A stretch of DNA of 64,000 bases from Microglena sp. YARC. Its lineage: Eukaryota > Chlorophyta > Chlorophyceae > Chlamydomonadales > Chlamydomonadaceae. The notes beneath the pieces are model-generated. The model did not search any database, was not told the origin of the DNA, and saw nothing but the letters and a program-made list of their open reading frames with translations. The position numbers and the translations under genes were made by a program. This document shows, in pieces, positions 39,401 through 45,399 of the stretch; position 1 is the first letter of the stretch; each line of letters begins with the position of its first letter. The stretch is taken from assembly GCA_022414725.1 (NCBI GenBank), contig CM039462.1, positions 112,949,172 to 113,013,171 on the forward strand, given 5' to 3'.

Positions 39401-40912
39401 CTCCCCTGTGCCCTGCATGGGTTGGCAGTTAGGTCGCCTGGTTCAGTGAAATTATGCTGGCATGTGAGCGTGTGTGTGTGCATTTGTGTGCATGTGTGTG
39501 TGTAGGGCAAGGTGTGTGTGTGTGTGCCAATGAGTTATCCCCTGTGCCTGCATGGGTCGTCAGTTAGGTCGCCTGGGTAAGTGAAATTATGCTGGTGTGT
39601 GTGCATGTGTGTGTGCATTTGTGTGCATGTGTGTGTAGGTAGCACGATGTGTGTGGGTGTGTGTGTGCTAATGAGCTCTCCCCTGTTCCCTGCATTCAAT
39701 GCCAGTTAGGTCGCCTGGGTCAGTCAAAGTATACTGCTGTGTGTATGTGTATGTATGTGTGTGCATGTGTGTGTTCATGTGTGTGTATGTGTGTGTGTGT
39801 GCATGTGTGTGTATGTGAATGGGTGTGCGTGTGTGGGTATGTCTGTGTGTGTAGGTTTGTGTGTGTGTGTGCGTGTGTTGTGGTGTGTGTGTGTGTGTGT
39901 GGTTGTTGTCAGTTAGGTCCCTGGGTCAGTGAAAGTATGCTGCTGTGTGAATGTGTATGTATGTGTGTGCATGTGTGTGTAGGTCTATGTGTGTGTGGTA
40001 TGTGTGTGTATGAGTTCTCCTCTGTACCCTGCATGTGCTGTCAGTTAGGTCGCCCCGGTCTACAGAAGTATGCTGCAGTGTGTATTGTGTTTTTTTTTTA
40101 TGTATGTGTGTGCATGTGCGTGTAGGTCTCTGTGTGGGTGAAACTGTGTCTGGAGTGTGTGTCTGGAGTGAATAGTGTGTGTGTGTTTGTGCTAACGTGT
40201 CAGTTCAAATATAGACCGCACCACCAGACCAGGAATGTTTCCCCCCACTATATGAAGCGATCGCTAAAAAAAAAGATGGTGATAACGCCTGGTGGGGCGT
40301 GGTGTTAAGGGAGCCGCCGTACGCGGGTGGGGAGCGGTCTCCTACCTCAACTGGACAAGCTACCATTGACGACCTGCAACGCTGTCCCTGGGGGAGGCCT
40401 AAAACCATTCAGCTAGAAAAACACTTTTCAGCATAAAAAAAAAAAATCTCCTACACCAGGTTTTATCATGTATGTCGTCCACATGCCTCTCTGTCCACCT
40501 GCCTGTAACTCTGTAAATGAATAAATAAATAAATGACGTGAATAAATCAATGGTTACGCCTTATTACGAGGTGCGAGGTTTGAGAGGGCCAGCACAATTT
40601 GCTCCACACTGGGGCCAACCACCAATGTGACACCTACACACTTCCATCGCATTCTAGCCACTTGGCATCGATCAGGATCCCCCCCCCCCCCCACCACCCA
40701 CCCACCTTACCCACCCACTCACACAAGCCCCACCCCACCCCATCCGGCAGCCACGCCCCACACACCCTCACTCACCCACACACTCACCCACCACCACCAC
40801 ACACACAACCCAAAATATATGTATGATGTAGGTGTATACACCATGTGCACAATAACAGGCATCAGCTGACTTCACTCACCTTGAATCTCTTCTCATCATG
40901 CCAGAAGCGGAA
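14567..40912 (-). CDS. Tubulin tyrosine ligase-like (TTLL) protein, partial, 10 exons seen
   Basis: This is a multi-exon minus-strand gene for a TTL-family ligase. The family uses an ATP-grasp fold to add amino acids (Glu, Gly or Tyr) to tubulin tails, usually on axonemal or cytoplasmic microtubules. Exons in order are 40912-40880, 39412-39305, 30957-30770, 27714-27608, 24118-24012, 23236-23036, 21668-21568, 19021-18884, 16233-16172 and 14754-14567. All phases agree and total 411 codons. Signatures seen are [37 protein letters not shown] (ATP-binding loop), [30 protein letters not shown] and [13 protein letters not shown] (metal-binding Glu/Asn). Which amino acid is ligated cannot be decided. 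N-terminal exons (above 40912) and the C-terminus (below 14567) are unresolved. Introns consist almost wholly of copies of the exon edges. Confidence 0.9.
15411..15626 (-). mobile_element. tRNA-headed SINE with T-rich 3' end
   Basis: On the minus strand the element starts near 15626. It has a pol III A box (TGGTCTAGTGG) and a perfect-looking B box (GGTTCAACTCC) about 32 nt later, inside a tRNA-like head. A non-tRNA body follows, ending GGCGTTATCATTACCTTTTT. The 11-bp sequence TATATATTTAT flanks both ends (15399-15409 and 15627-15637), a likely target-site duplication, although the area is AT-rich. It lies in a TTLL intron. Partial relatives are at 22360, 29967 and 40266. Confidence 0.82.
16066..16135. 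repeat. (TA)n microsatellite
   Basis: About 60 bp of nearly pure TA dinucleotides lie within the TTLL intron downstream of the LLEVN exon (minus-strand sense). Confidence 0.95.
16172..16233 (-). CDS. TTLL exon with LLEVN metal-binding motif
   Basis: This 62-bp exon has its acceptor CTGCAG at 16234-16239 and donor GTGGGT from 16171. Joined to the preceding AG it reads [21 protein letters not shown]. The PWLLEVN..PSL string is the family hallmark, in which Glu and Asn coordinate catalytic Mg/ATP. It enters in phase 2 and leaves in phase 1, agreeing with both neighbours. Confidence 0.93.
16234..16534. other. Intronic G/T-rich stretch, no feature seen
   Basis: GTGTGT, GGTGGGGGAGG and GTTTGCTTG words dominate. 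No exon or element recognised. Confidence 0.6.
16535..16860. repeat. 20-bp minisatellite, about 16 copies
   Basis: The unit ATGCACATATTCCAGTGGAA repeats head to tail, with variants in the seventh to eleventh positions (CACATATACC, TACATATTCC) and one 19-bp unit near 16770. The periodic reading [17 protein letters not shown] is an artefact. No link to an exon edge was found. Confidence 0.95.
16930..17490. repeat. Minisatellite of about 33 bp with a short palindrome
   Basis: The unit is roughly ACACATTGAAATGTGT followed by TTATTATACACATATA, repeated about ten times. It is interrupted at about 17036-17170 by unrelated GC-richer sequence. Each unit contains the inverted repeat ACACAT-TGAA-ATGTGT, able to form a small hairpin. 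Confidence 0.85.
17036..17170. other. GC-rich insertion within an AT-rich minisatellite
   Basis: A block containing GAGCCCGTCGTACCGACGGG (itself an imperfect palindrome) interrupts the 33-bp array. The composition change suggests an inserted element or remnant. No terminal repeats or second copy identified. Confidence 0.35.
17500..17780. other. Unique block flanked by a direct repeat
   Basis: GGCAACAGTGTTTTTC near 17508 and GGCAACAGTGCTTTTTT near 17759 flank about 240 bp of GC-richer sequence rich in GTCG/CGACG words. It may be an inserted element or a tandem remnant. No coding frame recognised. Confidence 0.4.
17780..18020 (-). repeat. Four-copy 61-bp array of an interspersed repeat
   Basis: Units contain CCAGGGACAGCGTTTTAATG and CTTCCTGTAGCTTTTTGTAG. 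The reverse complement (GCTGTCCCTGGAGGAGGCCT) also occurs in diverged form at about 40380-40440 and 45590-45690, so this is a local tandem expansion of a dispersed repeat. Confidence 0.8.
18085..18320. repeat. (CCCACA)n-type C-rich repeat
   Basis: CCCACCC and ACACATACCCCC words repeat. The tract is bracketed by two related sequences, GGTAATAGCATTCGCAAGC (18071) and GGTGATAGCATTCCCAAGC (18332), so it expanded between or together with a duplicated border. Confidence 0.85.
18375..18475 (-). repeat. 3'-edge copy of the FELMGLDF exon
   Basis: On the minus strand this reads [20 protein letters not shown] then MVDDQYR and a GTGACG donor-like sequence. It is a near-complete copy of the 3' two-thirds of exon 18884-19021, with Leu-Met changed to Ser-Leu. 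It lacks the exon's 5' part and acceptor, and lies downstream of the real exon, so it should be intronic. Alternative splicing to it cannot be excluded. Confidence 0.85.
18470..18660 (+). mobile_element. Interspersed repeat (family R), copy 1
   Basis: The sequence TTGTCCGTTTGTCCGA then ACGTCAGCCAACTGT, TCGTAACTAA, GCCACCTGTC and TTTTTTGCGT...GCTTGCGAC is shared with 26560-26770 (same orientation) and 49803-50060 (opposite). No coding capacity or clear terminal repeats. It abuts the exon-edge copy at 18375-18475. Confidence 0.75.
18702..18854. mobile_element. MITE-like element, family A, copy 1
   Basis: Ends are inverted: GGACCGGCAAAGCATATGAT at the left, and at the right the complement of GGGAACGGCAATATGACATC. 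The interior is full of ATGATATCATATGAT words and TGACCAAAGGCGAGTATTAT. It matches 23691-23862 and 50504-50665. No coding capacity, so it would be a non-autonomous DNA element. Confidence 0.75.
18884..19021 (-). CDS. TTLL exon with FELMGLDF motif
   Basis: The acceptor is CCACCAG (AG at 19022-19023) and the donor is GTGATC. The 138 bp enter in phase 2 and leave in phase 2. The peptide starts [20 protein letters not shown] and continues through [20 protein letters not shown]. The FEL.G.DF.VD segment carries the conserved metal-binding Asp that precedes PWLLEVN in TTL proteins. Confidence 0.92.
19022..20440 (-). repeat. About 15 copies of the 5' edge of the FELMGLDF exon
   Basis: All copies contain, on the minus strand, a variant of CAACTGCAGCAGAATGTGGC (reading LQQNVALTY) preceded by intron sequence. 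Three sub-arrays are seen: scattered copies with (GGT)n and G-runs at 19190-19450, a 45-bp period at 19520-19770, and a 95-bp period at 19830-20430. They lie upstream of the real exon and lack its 3' half. Confidence 0.92.
20441..21000. repeat. GGGT tract and a roughly 31-bp array
   Basis: (GTGG)n sequence lies at 20450-20490. From 20735 to 21000 CCAGAGCAGGGTCAGGGCA units alternate between AAAGATACAAGTACACACCC and GAGAAAGCAGTACACACCC endings. At 20677-20695 CACCTGTACATGGCGTTG is a diverged copy of the 3' edge of the HITNYALN exon, and the 31-bp array shares the GGGTCAGGGCAGGGAAAGCA spacer of the next array. Confidence 0.8.
21001..21567 (-). repeat. 90/180-bp array of the HITNYALN exon 3' edge
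   Basis: Six nearly identical 90-bp units each contain, on the minus strand, codons for [16 protein letters not shown] followed by the GTGAGG donor and intron start. Units alternate between GTACAAACAG and GTACACACAG, giving a 180-bp higher-order period and implying a recent doubling of a two-unit block. The array sits directly downstream of the real exon. Confidence 0.95.
21568..21668 (-). CDS. TTLL exon with HITNYALN motif
   Basis: The acceptor is GCACAACAG (AG at 21669-21670) and the donor is GTGAGG. The 101 bp enter in phase 0 and leave in phase 2. The peptide starts [12 protein letters not shown] and continues [21 protein letters not shown](I/L)TNYA.N is a TTL hallmark. This is the only copy that contains both the 5' and the 3' part of the exon; partial copies lie on each side. 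Confidence 0.95.
21669..22870 (-). repeat. Six or seven copies of the HITNYALN exon 5' edge
   Basis: Diverged copies about 150-270 bp apart (near 21805, 22075, 22250, 22505, 22680 and 22850) each read on the minus strand intron-AACAG/GGCCACATCACGAATTATGC...AACATGAATGG. Each is then broken at the same place, where AGCAGCTTCTAGGCAGCTCC (plus-strand sense) is joined. The copied unit therefore includes a short dispersed element as well as the exon edge. Confidence 0.92.
22360..22425 (+). mobile_element. SINE 3'-end fragment
   Basis: TACCGCCGTAAGATGGGGCT and CCCACCCAGCGTTATCATTA match the 3' terminal part of the SINE at 15411-15626, here in plus orientation and truncated. Confidence 0.7.
22875..22950 (-). 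repeat. Degenerate internal copy of the KFGIRVW exon
   Basis: GGGGTCATGGCCAAGGACCA followed by CTGCCC and GAATGCCAA aligns with 23133-23172 of the real exon. It is a short, diverged copy on the downstream side. Confidence 0.7.
23036..23236 (-). CDS. TTLL exon with [10 protein letters not shown] motif
   Basis: The acceptor is CTTGCAG and the donor is GTAAGC. The exon is 201 bp, phase 0 to phase 0. The peptide starts [20 protein letters not shown] and continues [20 protein letters not shown], then [14 protein letters not shown]. This is the best-conserved block of the TTL fold, containing the strand with the conserved K/R residues near the nucleotide. Confidence 0.96.
23247..23660. repeat. 18-bp-class (TTGGTGTGGGTC)n minisatellite
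   Basis: Units are GGTCTTGGTGTG/GGGCTTGG variants, about 30 in all. The border word CTGCAAGTTAGTGG, from the acceptor of the KFGIRVW exon, occurs at 23236-23250 and again at 23580-23594. The minisatellite thus lies between two copies of that 5' edge. Confidence 0.92.
23691..23862. mobile_element. MITE-like element, family A, copy 2
   Basis: The left end GGGAACGGCAATATGATATT and right end ...CATATGATGTGCCGGTCCC are inverted repeats of each other. TA lies directly outside each end (23689-23690 and 23863-23864), as for Tc1/mariner-type insertion. It is 172 bp with no coding capacity. Confidence 0.82.
23950..24011. repeat. (TA)n with a 3'-edge copy
   Basis: ATGACCTTTTCTGATAGCCT at about 23961 is a decayed copy of TTACCTGTTCTGATTTCTTC, the donor edge of the GKGIKIAP exon, followed by a TA repeat. 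Confidence 0.6.
24012..24118 (-). CDS. TTLL exon with GKGI ATP-binding loop
   Basis: The acceptor is GCTTACAG and the donor is GTAATA. The 107 bp enter in phase 1 and leave in phase 0. The peptide is [20 protein letters not shown] followed by [16 protein letters not shown]. Joined to the previous exon it forms [15 protein letters not shown], the TTL/ATP-grasp nucleotide-binding segment. The charged tail is a surface loop. Confidence 0.93.
24125..25110. repeat. GTTGGGGAG minisatellite, about 1 kb
   Basis: Nested units based on GTGTTGGGGAGTTGGGGTGT occur with TTATGGAGGCGGAGGTGTTG and GGGAATGTTGGGGATGTGCT variants in a higher-order pattern. Strongly G-rich on plus. Long Gly/Val frames on plus and Pro/Thr frames on minus are repeat artefacts. 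Confidence 0.95.
25111..26040. repeat. (GAGT)n arrays with copies of the GKGI exon 5' edge
   Basis: GTGAGTGAGTGA tracts fill 25120-25310 and 25520-25790. Between them, sequences near 25335, 25835 and 25990 (GGTAGGGCACTATCTTGAGT, then CCC...GCATGG) are degenerate copies of the 5' edge of exon 24012-24118 with its acceptor. A fourth copy is far away at about 31105-31155. Confidence 0.85.
26041..26525. repeat. AT-rich array, (TTATTA) with GGATAGTCAGGGG
   Basis: Five units each carry GGATAGTCAGGGG-like borders (26057, 26130, 26209, 26307, 26381) separated by TTATTATTTATTTATTATAT tracts of varying length. Confidence 0.92.
26560..26770 (+). mobile_element. Interspersed repeat (family R), copy 2
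   Basis: It shares GGCGGAGACCCCCTTCTGGG, TTGTCCGTTTGTGCGACC, AAGCCAACTGTCTCGTAACT and CACCTGTCGCTC with the copies at 18470 (+) and 49803 (-). Confidence 0.75.
26771..27607 (-). repeat. 3'-edge copies of the WILKTAQHL exon with (TTG)n
   Basis: Four units, about 200 bp each, end with a (GTT)n tract and carry GCTGTTTT(A/C)AAAATCC then TCTGGCTG, CAGGGTACTC and CTCCACTCCATCAGC. These are diverged copies of 27612-27690. They lie downstream of the real exon. Poly-Leu or poly-Val frames are artefacts of the TTG repeat. Confidence 0.92.
27608..27714 (-). CDS. TTLL exon with WILKTAQHL motif
   Basis: The acceptor is TATGTAG and the donor is GTGAGC. The 107 bp enter in phase 2 and leave in phase 1. 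The peptide after the split Arg is [20 protein letters not shown] followed by [15 protein letters not shown]. The W(I)LK motif contains the ATP-contacting Lys of the family, preceded by the PRTF segment. Confidence 0.94.
27715..28600 (-). repeat. 5'-edge copies of the WILKTAQHL exon with (TTGG)n
   Basis: About 13 units of TGATTCAACTGGAACGTCCT ACAGACATGG followed by (TTGG)n. The first part is the exon start (GACGTTCCAGTTGAATCAAC on minus) with its TAG acceptor. The tract expands on the upstream side only. Confidence 0.94.
28610..28980. repeat. AAGAGGAACAAGTTATTGACACAC array
   Basis: Six units, about 50-70 bp each, of CACACAGAAGAGGAACAAGT then TATTGACACACACAGGCACA. No exon-edge relationship recognised. 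Confidence 0.85.
28981..30769 (-). repeat. Seven 3'-edge copies of the [12 protein letters not shown] exon
   Basis: Copies near 29065-29110, 29425-29490, 29585-29630, 29780-29845, 30280-30310, 30430-30485 and 30570-30630 read on the minus strand [12 protein letters not shown](W/A) followed by a GTATG-like donor. Spacers are AAGCAAGCC-type repeats, including a 48-bp array at 29155-29380. One copy is split by the element at 29967-30269. Confidence 0.9.
29967..30269 (-). mobile_element. Retroelement insertion sharing the SINE 3' end
   Basis: The 10-bp sequence ATGCAACCTT flanks it exactly (29957-29966 and 30270-30279), a clear target-site duplication. On the minus strand its 3' end is ...CACGTCCCTCCAGGCGTTATC followed by ten T. 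It shares the terminal ~35 bp of the 15411 SINE, but the remaining 250 bp are unrelated. It could be a second SINE family or a 5'-truncated LINE sharing the tail. No domain recognised in its short frames. Confidence 0.85.
30770..30957 (-). CDS. TTLL exon with WDLLW and [12 protein letters not shown]
   Basis: The acceptor is CACTCAG and the donor is GTAAGG. The 188 bp enter in phase 0 and leave in phase 2. The peptide starts [20 protein letters not shown] and includes [20 protein letters not shown] and ends [15 protein letters not shown]. The (W)DLLW, PG(M)..(T)(K) and P(R)TF order is the N-terminal half of the TTL domain. Confidence 0.93.
30958..31330. repeat. (GAGT)n tracts and a displaced GKGI-exon edge copy
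   Basis: GTGAGTGAG runs lie at 30958-31060 and 31195-31260. At 31105-31155 GGTAGGGCACTCTCTTTATT CCTGTCCTGGTAAGCATGGG matches the 5' edge of exon 24012-24118 and the copies near 25.3-26.0 kb, although three exons lie between. Confidence 0.85.
31321..31990. repeat. (GGT)n array with one 5'-edge exon copy
   Basis: At 31321-31351 ACCAGAGCAAGTCACATTGG plus GCGGTTTGCTG is a copy of the 5' edge of exon 30770-30957, on its upstream side. The rest to 31990 is (GGTGGT)n/(GGTGAT)n with a repeated border GTTTGAAGACACAAACAAGT. Confidence 0.88.
32000..39304 (-). repeat. About 90-bp array (7.3 kb) from the GPMGWQ exon 3' edge
   Basis: Units near the left end (32270-33310, about 130 bp) preserve exon codons on minus, reading [20 protein letters not shown], then a GTAC donor. 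Most others keep only the terminal part plus intron: CACCCCTTAGGTCACCCCCC, CATACCCTGCCCACCAGCAT, CAGTGTACGTACAAGCCCGC, ACCCAACCATACATGTCAGT. About 70-80 units. Units at 38830-39290 and 36835-36990 are clean; 33300-38830 are otherwise riddled with small indels. Not coding. Confidence 0.88.
39305..39412 (-). CDS. TTLL exon GTGENS...GPMGWQ
   Basis: The acceptor is CCATGCAG and the donor is GTACGA. The 108 bp are phase 0 to phase 0. The peptide starts [20 protein letters not shown] and ends [16 protein letters not shown]. Splicing to the next exon gives [12 protein letters not shown], matching the GW(Q)...WDLLW order at the start of the TTL domain. Partial copies of its two ends lie on the two sides. 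Confidence 0.85.
39413..40265 (-). repeat. 5'-edge copies of the GPMGWQ exon in (TG)n sequence
   Basis: Four copies of GAGTTCTCCCCTGTGCCCTG CATGGGTTGGCAGTTAGGTC occur near 39525-39575, 39672-39725, 39905-39930 and 40010-40055. These are the exon start, its CATGCAG acceptor and the upstream intron. TGTGTGCATGTG tracts fill the gaps. Confidence 0.9.
40266..40440 (-). mobile_element. 5'-truncated SINE fused to another repeat
   Basis: From 40266 a nine-base A-run (T-run on minus), then GATAACGCCTGGTGGGGCGT to GACGACCTGCAACG, matches the SINE at 15411 up to the tRNA-like head. At about 40382 it switches to GCTGTCCCTGGGGGAGGCCT, the dispersed repeat also found at 17780 and 45590. Confidence 0.8.
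40441..40879. other. Intronic stretch with C-run, no gene seen
   Basis: It contains (AATA)n near 40520, a C-run at 40680-40692, and CCCACC/CACACC low-complexity sequence. Nothing coding recognised. Confidence 0.6.
40880..40912 (-). CDS. TTLL micro-exon [11 protein letters not shown]
   Basis: On the minus strand TTCCGCTTCTGGCATGATGA begins a frame that ends TTCAAG before a consensus GTGAGTGAAG donor. It is 11 codons and phase 0 at the donor. The start is uncertain because the acceptor here reads CACAAG, whereas most array copies read CACGCAG. Its identity rests on correct phase with the next exon and on the large array of 5'-edge copies upstream. Confidence 0.65.
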
Positions 40913-40920
40913 CTTGTGAG

Positions 40921-43460
40921 ACAGATGCGTACGCCTCAGTGTGTGTGTGGGTGTGTGGGTGTGGTGTGTTGTGGGTGGGGTGGGTGGGGTGGGGTGGGTG
41001 TGGGGGCACATTTAATCCAGCCCTTCATCATCATGCCAGAAGCAAACCCTGCCGTGGATAGATGCATACGCCTCAGTGTGTGTGTGTGAGGGGGGGGGGG
41101 GGGGGGGGCGGGAGATATTTTCTCCAGCCCTTCATCATCATGCCAGTAGCAAAATCGGTGTGTGATAGATGCGCATGCCTCAGTGTGTGTGAGTGTATGT
41201 GTGTGTGTGTGTGTGTGTTGTGTGTGTGTGGGTGTGTGTGTGGTGTGGGGGGGGGGGGGGGCATAAGTACTCCAGCCCTTCATCATCGTGCCAGCGAAGC
41301 GAAACCTGCGTGATAGATGCATACGCCTCAGAGTGTGTGTGTGTGCTTGCAGGGGGTGGTGGGGGGTTGGGCGAGTGGTGGGGCATATTTACTCCAGCCC
41401 TTCATCATCATGCCAGAAAGGAAACCTGTGTGTGATAGATGCGCAAAGCCTCAGTGTGTGTGTGCATGTGTGTGTGTTTGTGTGTGGTGGTGGTCCATAC
41501 AATGTGTGTGTGGGGGGGGGATATTTCTCCAGCCCATCATCATCATGCCAGTAGCGAACCCTGCGTGATAGATGCATACGCCTTTGTGTGTGTGTGTGAG
41601 GGGGGGGGGGGGGGGGGGGGGGGGGGAGATATTTTTCTCCAGCCCTTCATCATCATGCCAGTAGCAAAATCGGTGTGTGTGATAGATGCGCATGCTCAGC
41701 ATCAGTGGCGATGTGAGTGTATGTGAAAGCGATGTGTGTGTGTGTGTGTGTGTGGGGGGGGGGGGGGGGTGGGGGGGGGGGGCATATGTGATACTCCAGC
41801 CCTTCATCATCGTGCCAGAAGCGAAACCTGCCTGTGATAGATGCATACGCCTCAGTGTGTGTGTGTGTCAGGGGGGGGGGGGGGATATTTTCTCCAGCCC
41901 TTCATCATCATCATGCCAGAAGGGAAACCTGTGTGTGATAGATGAAAGTGCGTGTGCGTGTATGCCTCAGTGGGAGCCTCTTCCTCATGTGGCGTGAGTG
42001 TGTCATAACCAAGTGTGTGTGTGTGTACTGTGTGTGTCGTGTGCGTGGTGTGGTGGTGTGTGTGTGTGGGGGGGATATTTTCCCAGCCCATCATCATCAA
42101 AAAACAATTGCCAGAAGCGAACCCTGCGTGATAGATGCATAAACGCCTCAGCCATCATTGTTCAGTGTGTGTGTGGGAGGGGGGGGGGGGGGGGGGGGGG
42201 GGGAAAATATTTTTTTCTCCAGCCCTTCATCATCATTGCCAGTAGCAAAATCGGTGTGTGATAGATGCGCATGCCTCAGTGTGTGAGTGTATGTGTAGTG
42301 TGTGTGTGTGGGGGGGGGGGGGGCATTATGTACTCCAGGCCCTTCATCATCGTGCCAGGAAGCGAAAACCTGCGTGAATAGATGCATACGCCTCAGTGTG
42401 TGTGTGTGTGTGTGTGGTGGTGGTGGTGGTGGTGGTGGGGGTATATTTACTCCAGGCCTTCATCATCATGCCAGAAGCGGAACCTGCGTGATATATGCGT
42501 ACACCTCTGTGTGTGTGCATGTGTCTGTGTTGTCTGTGTGTTTGTGTGCATGTGTGTGTGTGCTGTCTTGGTGGGTCGGGGTGTATTTACTACAGGCCTT
42601 CATCATCATGCCAGAAGTGAAAACCTTCGTGATAGATTGCGTACACCTCAGTGTGTGTGCGTGAGTATAGTGTAAGTATTGTGTGTGTGTGTGAGTGTGT
42701 GTGTGTGGTGTGTTGTGTGGCCCGTGTGTGTGTGCTGTGTGCGTGTGTGTGTGTACAGTGTCGCCTGGTGTGGTGGGGTTGTGGTGGGTGGGTGGGGGTG
42801 GGGGTGGGGGGGGGTGGTAGGGGTGGGGGGGGTGGTAGGGCACGTGGGGTGGGGGTGGTGGGGCTGGGGTGGGGTGGGGTAGGGGGTGGGTGGTGGTGGT
42901 TGGTGGTGGTGGTGGTGGTGGGGTAGGGGGCTGGTGGTGGTGGAGGGGGGGGGGGGGGGGGGTAGGTGGTGGTTTAGGGAGGGTGGTGTTAGGGGGGGGG
43001 GGGGTTAGGGGTGGTGGTGGTGTTAGGGGTGGTGGTGTTAGGGGTCGTGGTGGTAGGGGTGGTGGTTTAGGGGGGGGGAGGGGTGTTAGGGGGGGGGGTG
43101 TTAGGGGGGTAGTGGTGGTAGGGGTGGTGGTGGTAGGGGGGGGGGGGGGGTAGGGGTGGTGGTGGTGGTGGTGGTGGGTGGTGGGTGGGTAGGGGGTGGT
43201 GGTAGGGGGGGGTGGTGGTAGGGGGGGGGGGGGGGGTAGGGGGGGAGGGTGGTAGGGGGGGTGTTGTTTGGTAGGGGGGTGTTGTAGGGGGGGTTTGGTA
43301 GGGGGGTGTTGGTAGGGTGGTGGGGGGGGGGTTTGGTAGGGGGGGGGTGTTTGGTAGGGGGGGGAGGGGGGGGGGCATATTTAATTTAGGCCTTCATCAT
43401 CATGCCAGAAGCGACACCTGTGTGTGTGGTAGATGCCTACGCCTCAGACATTTCTTGGAC
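40921..43460 (-). repeat. About 15 5'-edge copies of the FRFWHD exon with long G-runs
   Basis: Units of about 120-200 bp read on the plus strand CCAGCCCTTCATCATCATGC, CAGAAGCGAAACCTGCGTGA, TAGATGCATACGCCTCAG, then (TG)n and an uninterrupted G-run of up to about 25 bases. The minus-strand sense is intron, CACGCAG acceptor, and codons for FRFWHDDEGLE. From 42770 to 43375 the unit gives way to GGTGGTAGGGGGG repeats. Confidence 0.9.
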
Positions 43461-43469
43461 TGAAGTATA

Positions 43470-43600
43470 TCAGCCTCCCTTGCCCCCACCTTCAAACCTG
43501 AACCATAAACCCTACGCCTCTATTGCCTGTATGTGACCAGCTGGGATCCCATTTGGAGTCCAGAAGGGCACCAGGACAAATTAACCATCGTTGACATCAT
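43470..43600 (-). other. Unique block, duplicated near 46.5 kb; possible TTLL 5' exon
   Basis: On the minus strand CTGGTGCCCTTCTGGACTCC followed by AAATGGGATCCCAGCTGGTC aligns with 46546-46610 (CTGGTGCCATATAGCCCTAC, GGGACCCCAAATGTGACCAG), both preceded by GATGATGT(C/G)AA(C/T)GATGGT. By analogy one may be a real exon edge and the other its copy. Frame and boundaries cannot be fixed. Confidence 0.35.
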
Positions 43601-43612
43601 CACTACCACCAC

Positions 43613-43653
<41 letters not shown>

Positions 43654-45370
43654 CCACTTCCATCAGCATCATCATCACCACCACCACCTCATTATCACCA
43701 CCACCACCATCAGCAGCATCACCACCACCATCAGCAGCATCATCACCTCCAACATCATCTGCTTCTTCAGAACAGCCACCCTCGTCATCACCACCACAAC
43801 CACTCCTCGCCACCACCACTACCAGAACCACTCATCATCACCACCACCTCATCGTTACCACCAGAACCACTCATCATCACCACCACCTCATCATTACCAC
43901 CAGAACCACTCATCATCACCACCACCTCATCATTACCACCAGAACCACTCATCATCACCACCACCTCATCATTACCACCAGAACCACTCATCATCACCAC
44001 CACCTCATCGTTACCACCAGAACCACTCATCATCACCACCACCTCATCATTACCACCAGAACCACTCATCATCACCACCACCTCATCACCACCACCAGAA
44101 CCACTCATCATCACCACCACCTCATCATTACCACCAGAACCACTCATCATCAGAAACACAACCACTCATCACCACCTCATTACCATCACCACCAGAACCA
44201 CTCATCATCACCACCAGAACCACTCATCACTACCACCTCATCACCACCACCACCAGAACCACTCATTATCACCACCACCACCACCTCATCATCACCACCA
44301 CCAACAGAACCACTCATCATCACCACCACCACCTCATCATCACCACCACCACCAGAACCACTCATTATCACCACCACCACCACCACCACCTCATCATCAC
44401 CACCACCAACAGAACCACTCATCATCACCACCACCACCAGAACCACTCATTATGACGACCACCACCACCTCATCATAACCACCACCACCAGAACCACTCA
44501 TTATCACCACCACCACCACCTCATCATCACCACCACCACCAGAACCACTCATCATCACGACCACCACCACCTCATCATCACCACCACCACCACCTCATCA
44601 TCACCACGCCCACCAGAACCACTCATCACCACCACCACCAGAACCACTCATTATCATCACCACCACCACCTCATCATCAACACCCCCACCAGAACCACTC
44701 ATCACCACCACCACCAGAACCACTCATTATCATCACCACCACCACCTCATCATCACCACCACCACCAGAACCACTCATCACCACCACCACCAGAACCACT
44801 TAATCACCACCACCTCATCACCACCACCACCAGAACCACTCATTATCAGCACCACCACCACCACCTCATCATCACACCACCACCACCACCAGAACCACTC
44901 ATTATCACGACCACCACCACCTCATCATCACCACCCCCACCAGAACCACTCATCACCACCACCACCAGAACCACTCATCACCACCACCACCACCACCACC
45001 ACCAGAACCACTCGTTATCACGACCACCAGAACCACTCATCACCACCACCACCAGAACCACACATCACCACCACCACCACCACCAGAACCACTCATCACC
45101 ACCACCACCAGAACCACTCATCACCACCACCACCAGAACCACTTCATCACCACCACTTCATCACCACCACCACCTGAACCACTCATTATCACCACCACCA
45201 CCACCTCATCATCACCACCACCACCACCACCACCAGAACCACTCATTATCACGACCACCACCACCTCATCATCACCACCCCCACCAGAACCACTCATCAC
45301 CACCACCACCAGAACCACTCATCACCACTTCATCATCACCACCAACACCACCACCAGAACCACTCATCGT
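43600..45370. repeat. CACCACCAGAACCACTCATCATC array, 1.8 kb
   Basis: About 50 units of (CAC)n CAGAACCACTCATCATCACC with nested patterns are preceded by a (CAT)n tract at 43612-43650. Every frame is open because of the trinucleotide basis, giving long His/Thr/Ser/Pro or Val/Met/Gly/Asp frames. I do not regard any as a gene. Confidence 0.95.
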
Positions 45371-45399
45371 CATCCCTTTGATCAAATCTTATAAGACTA

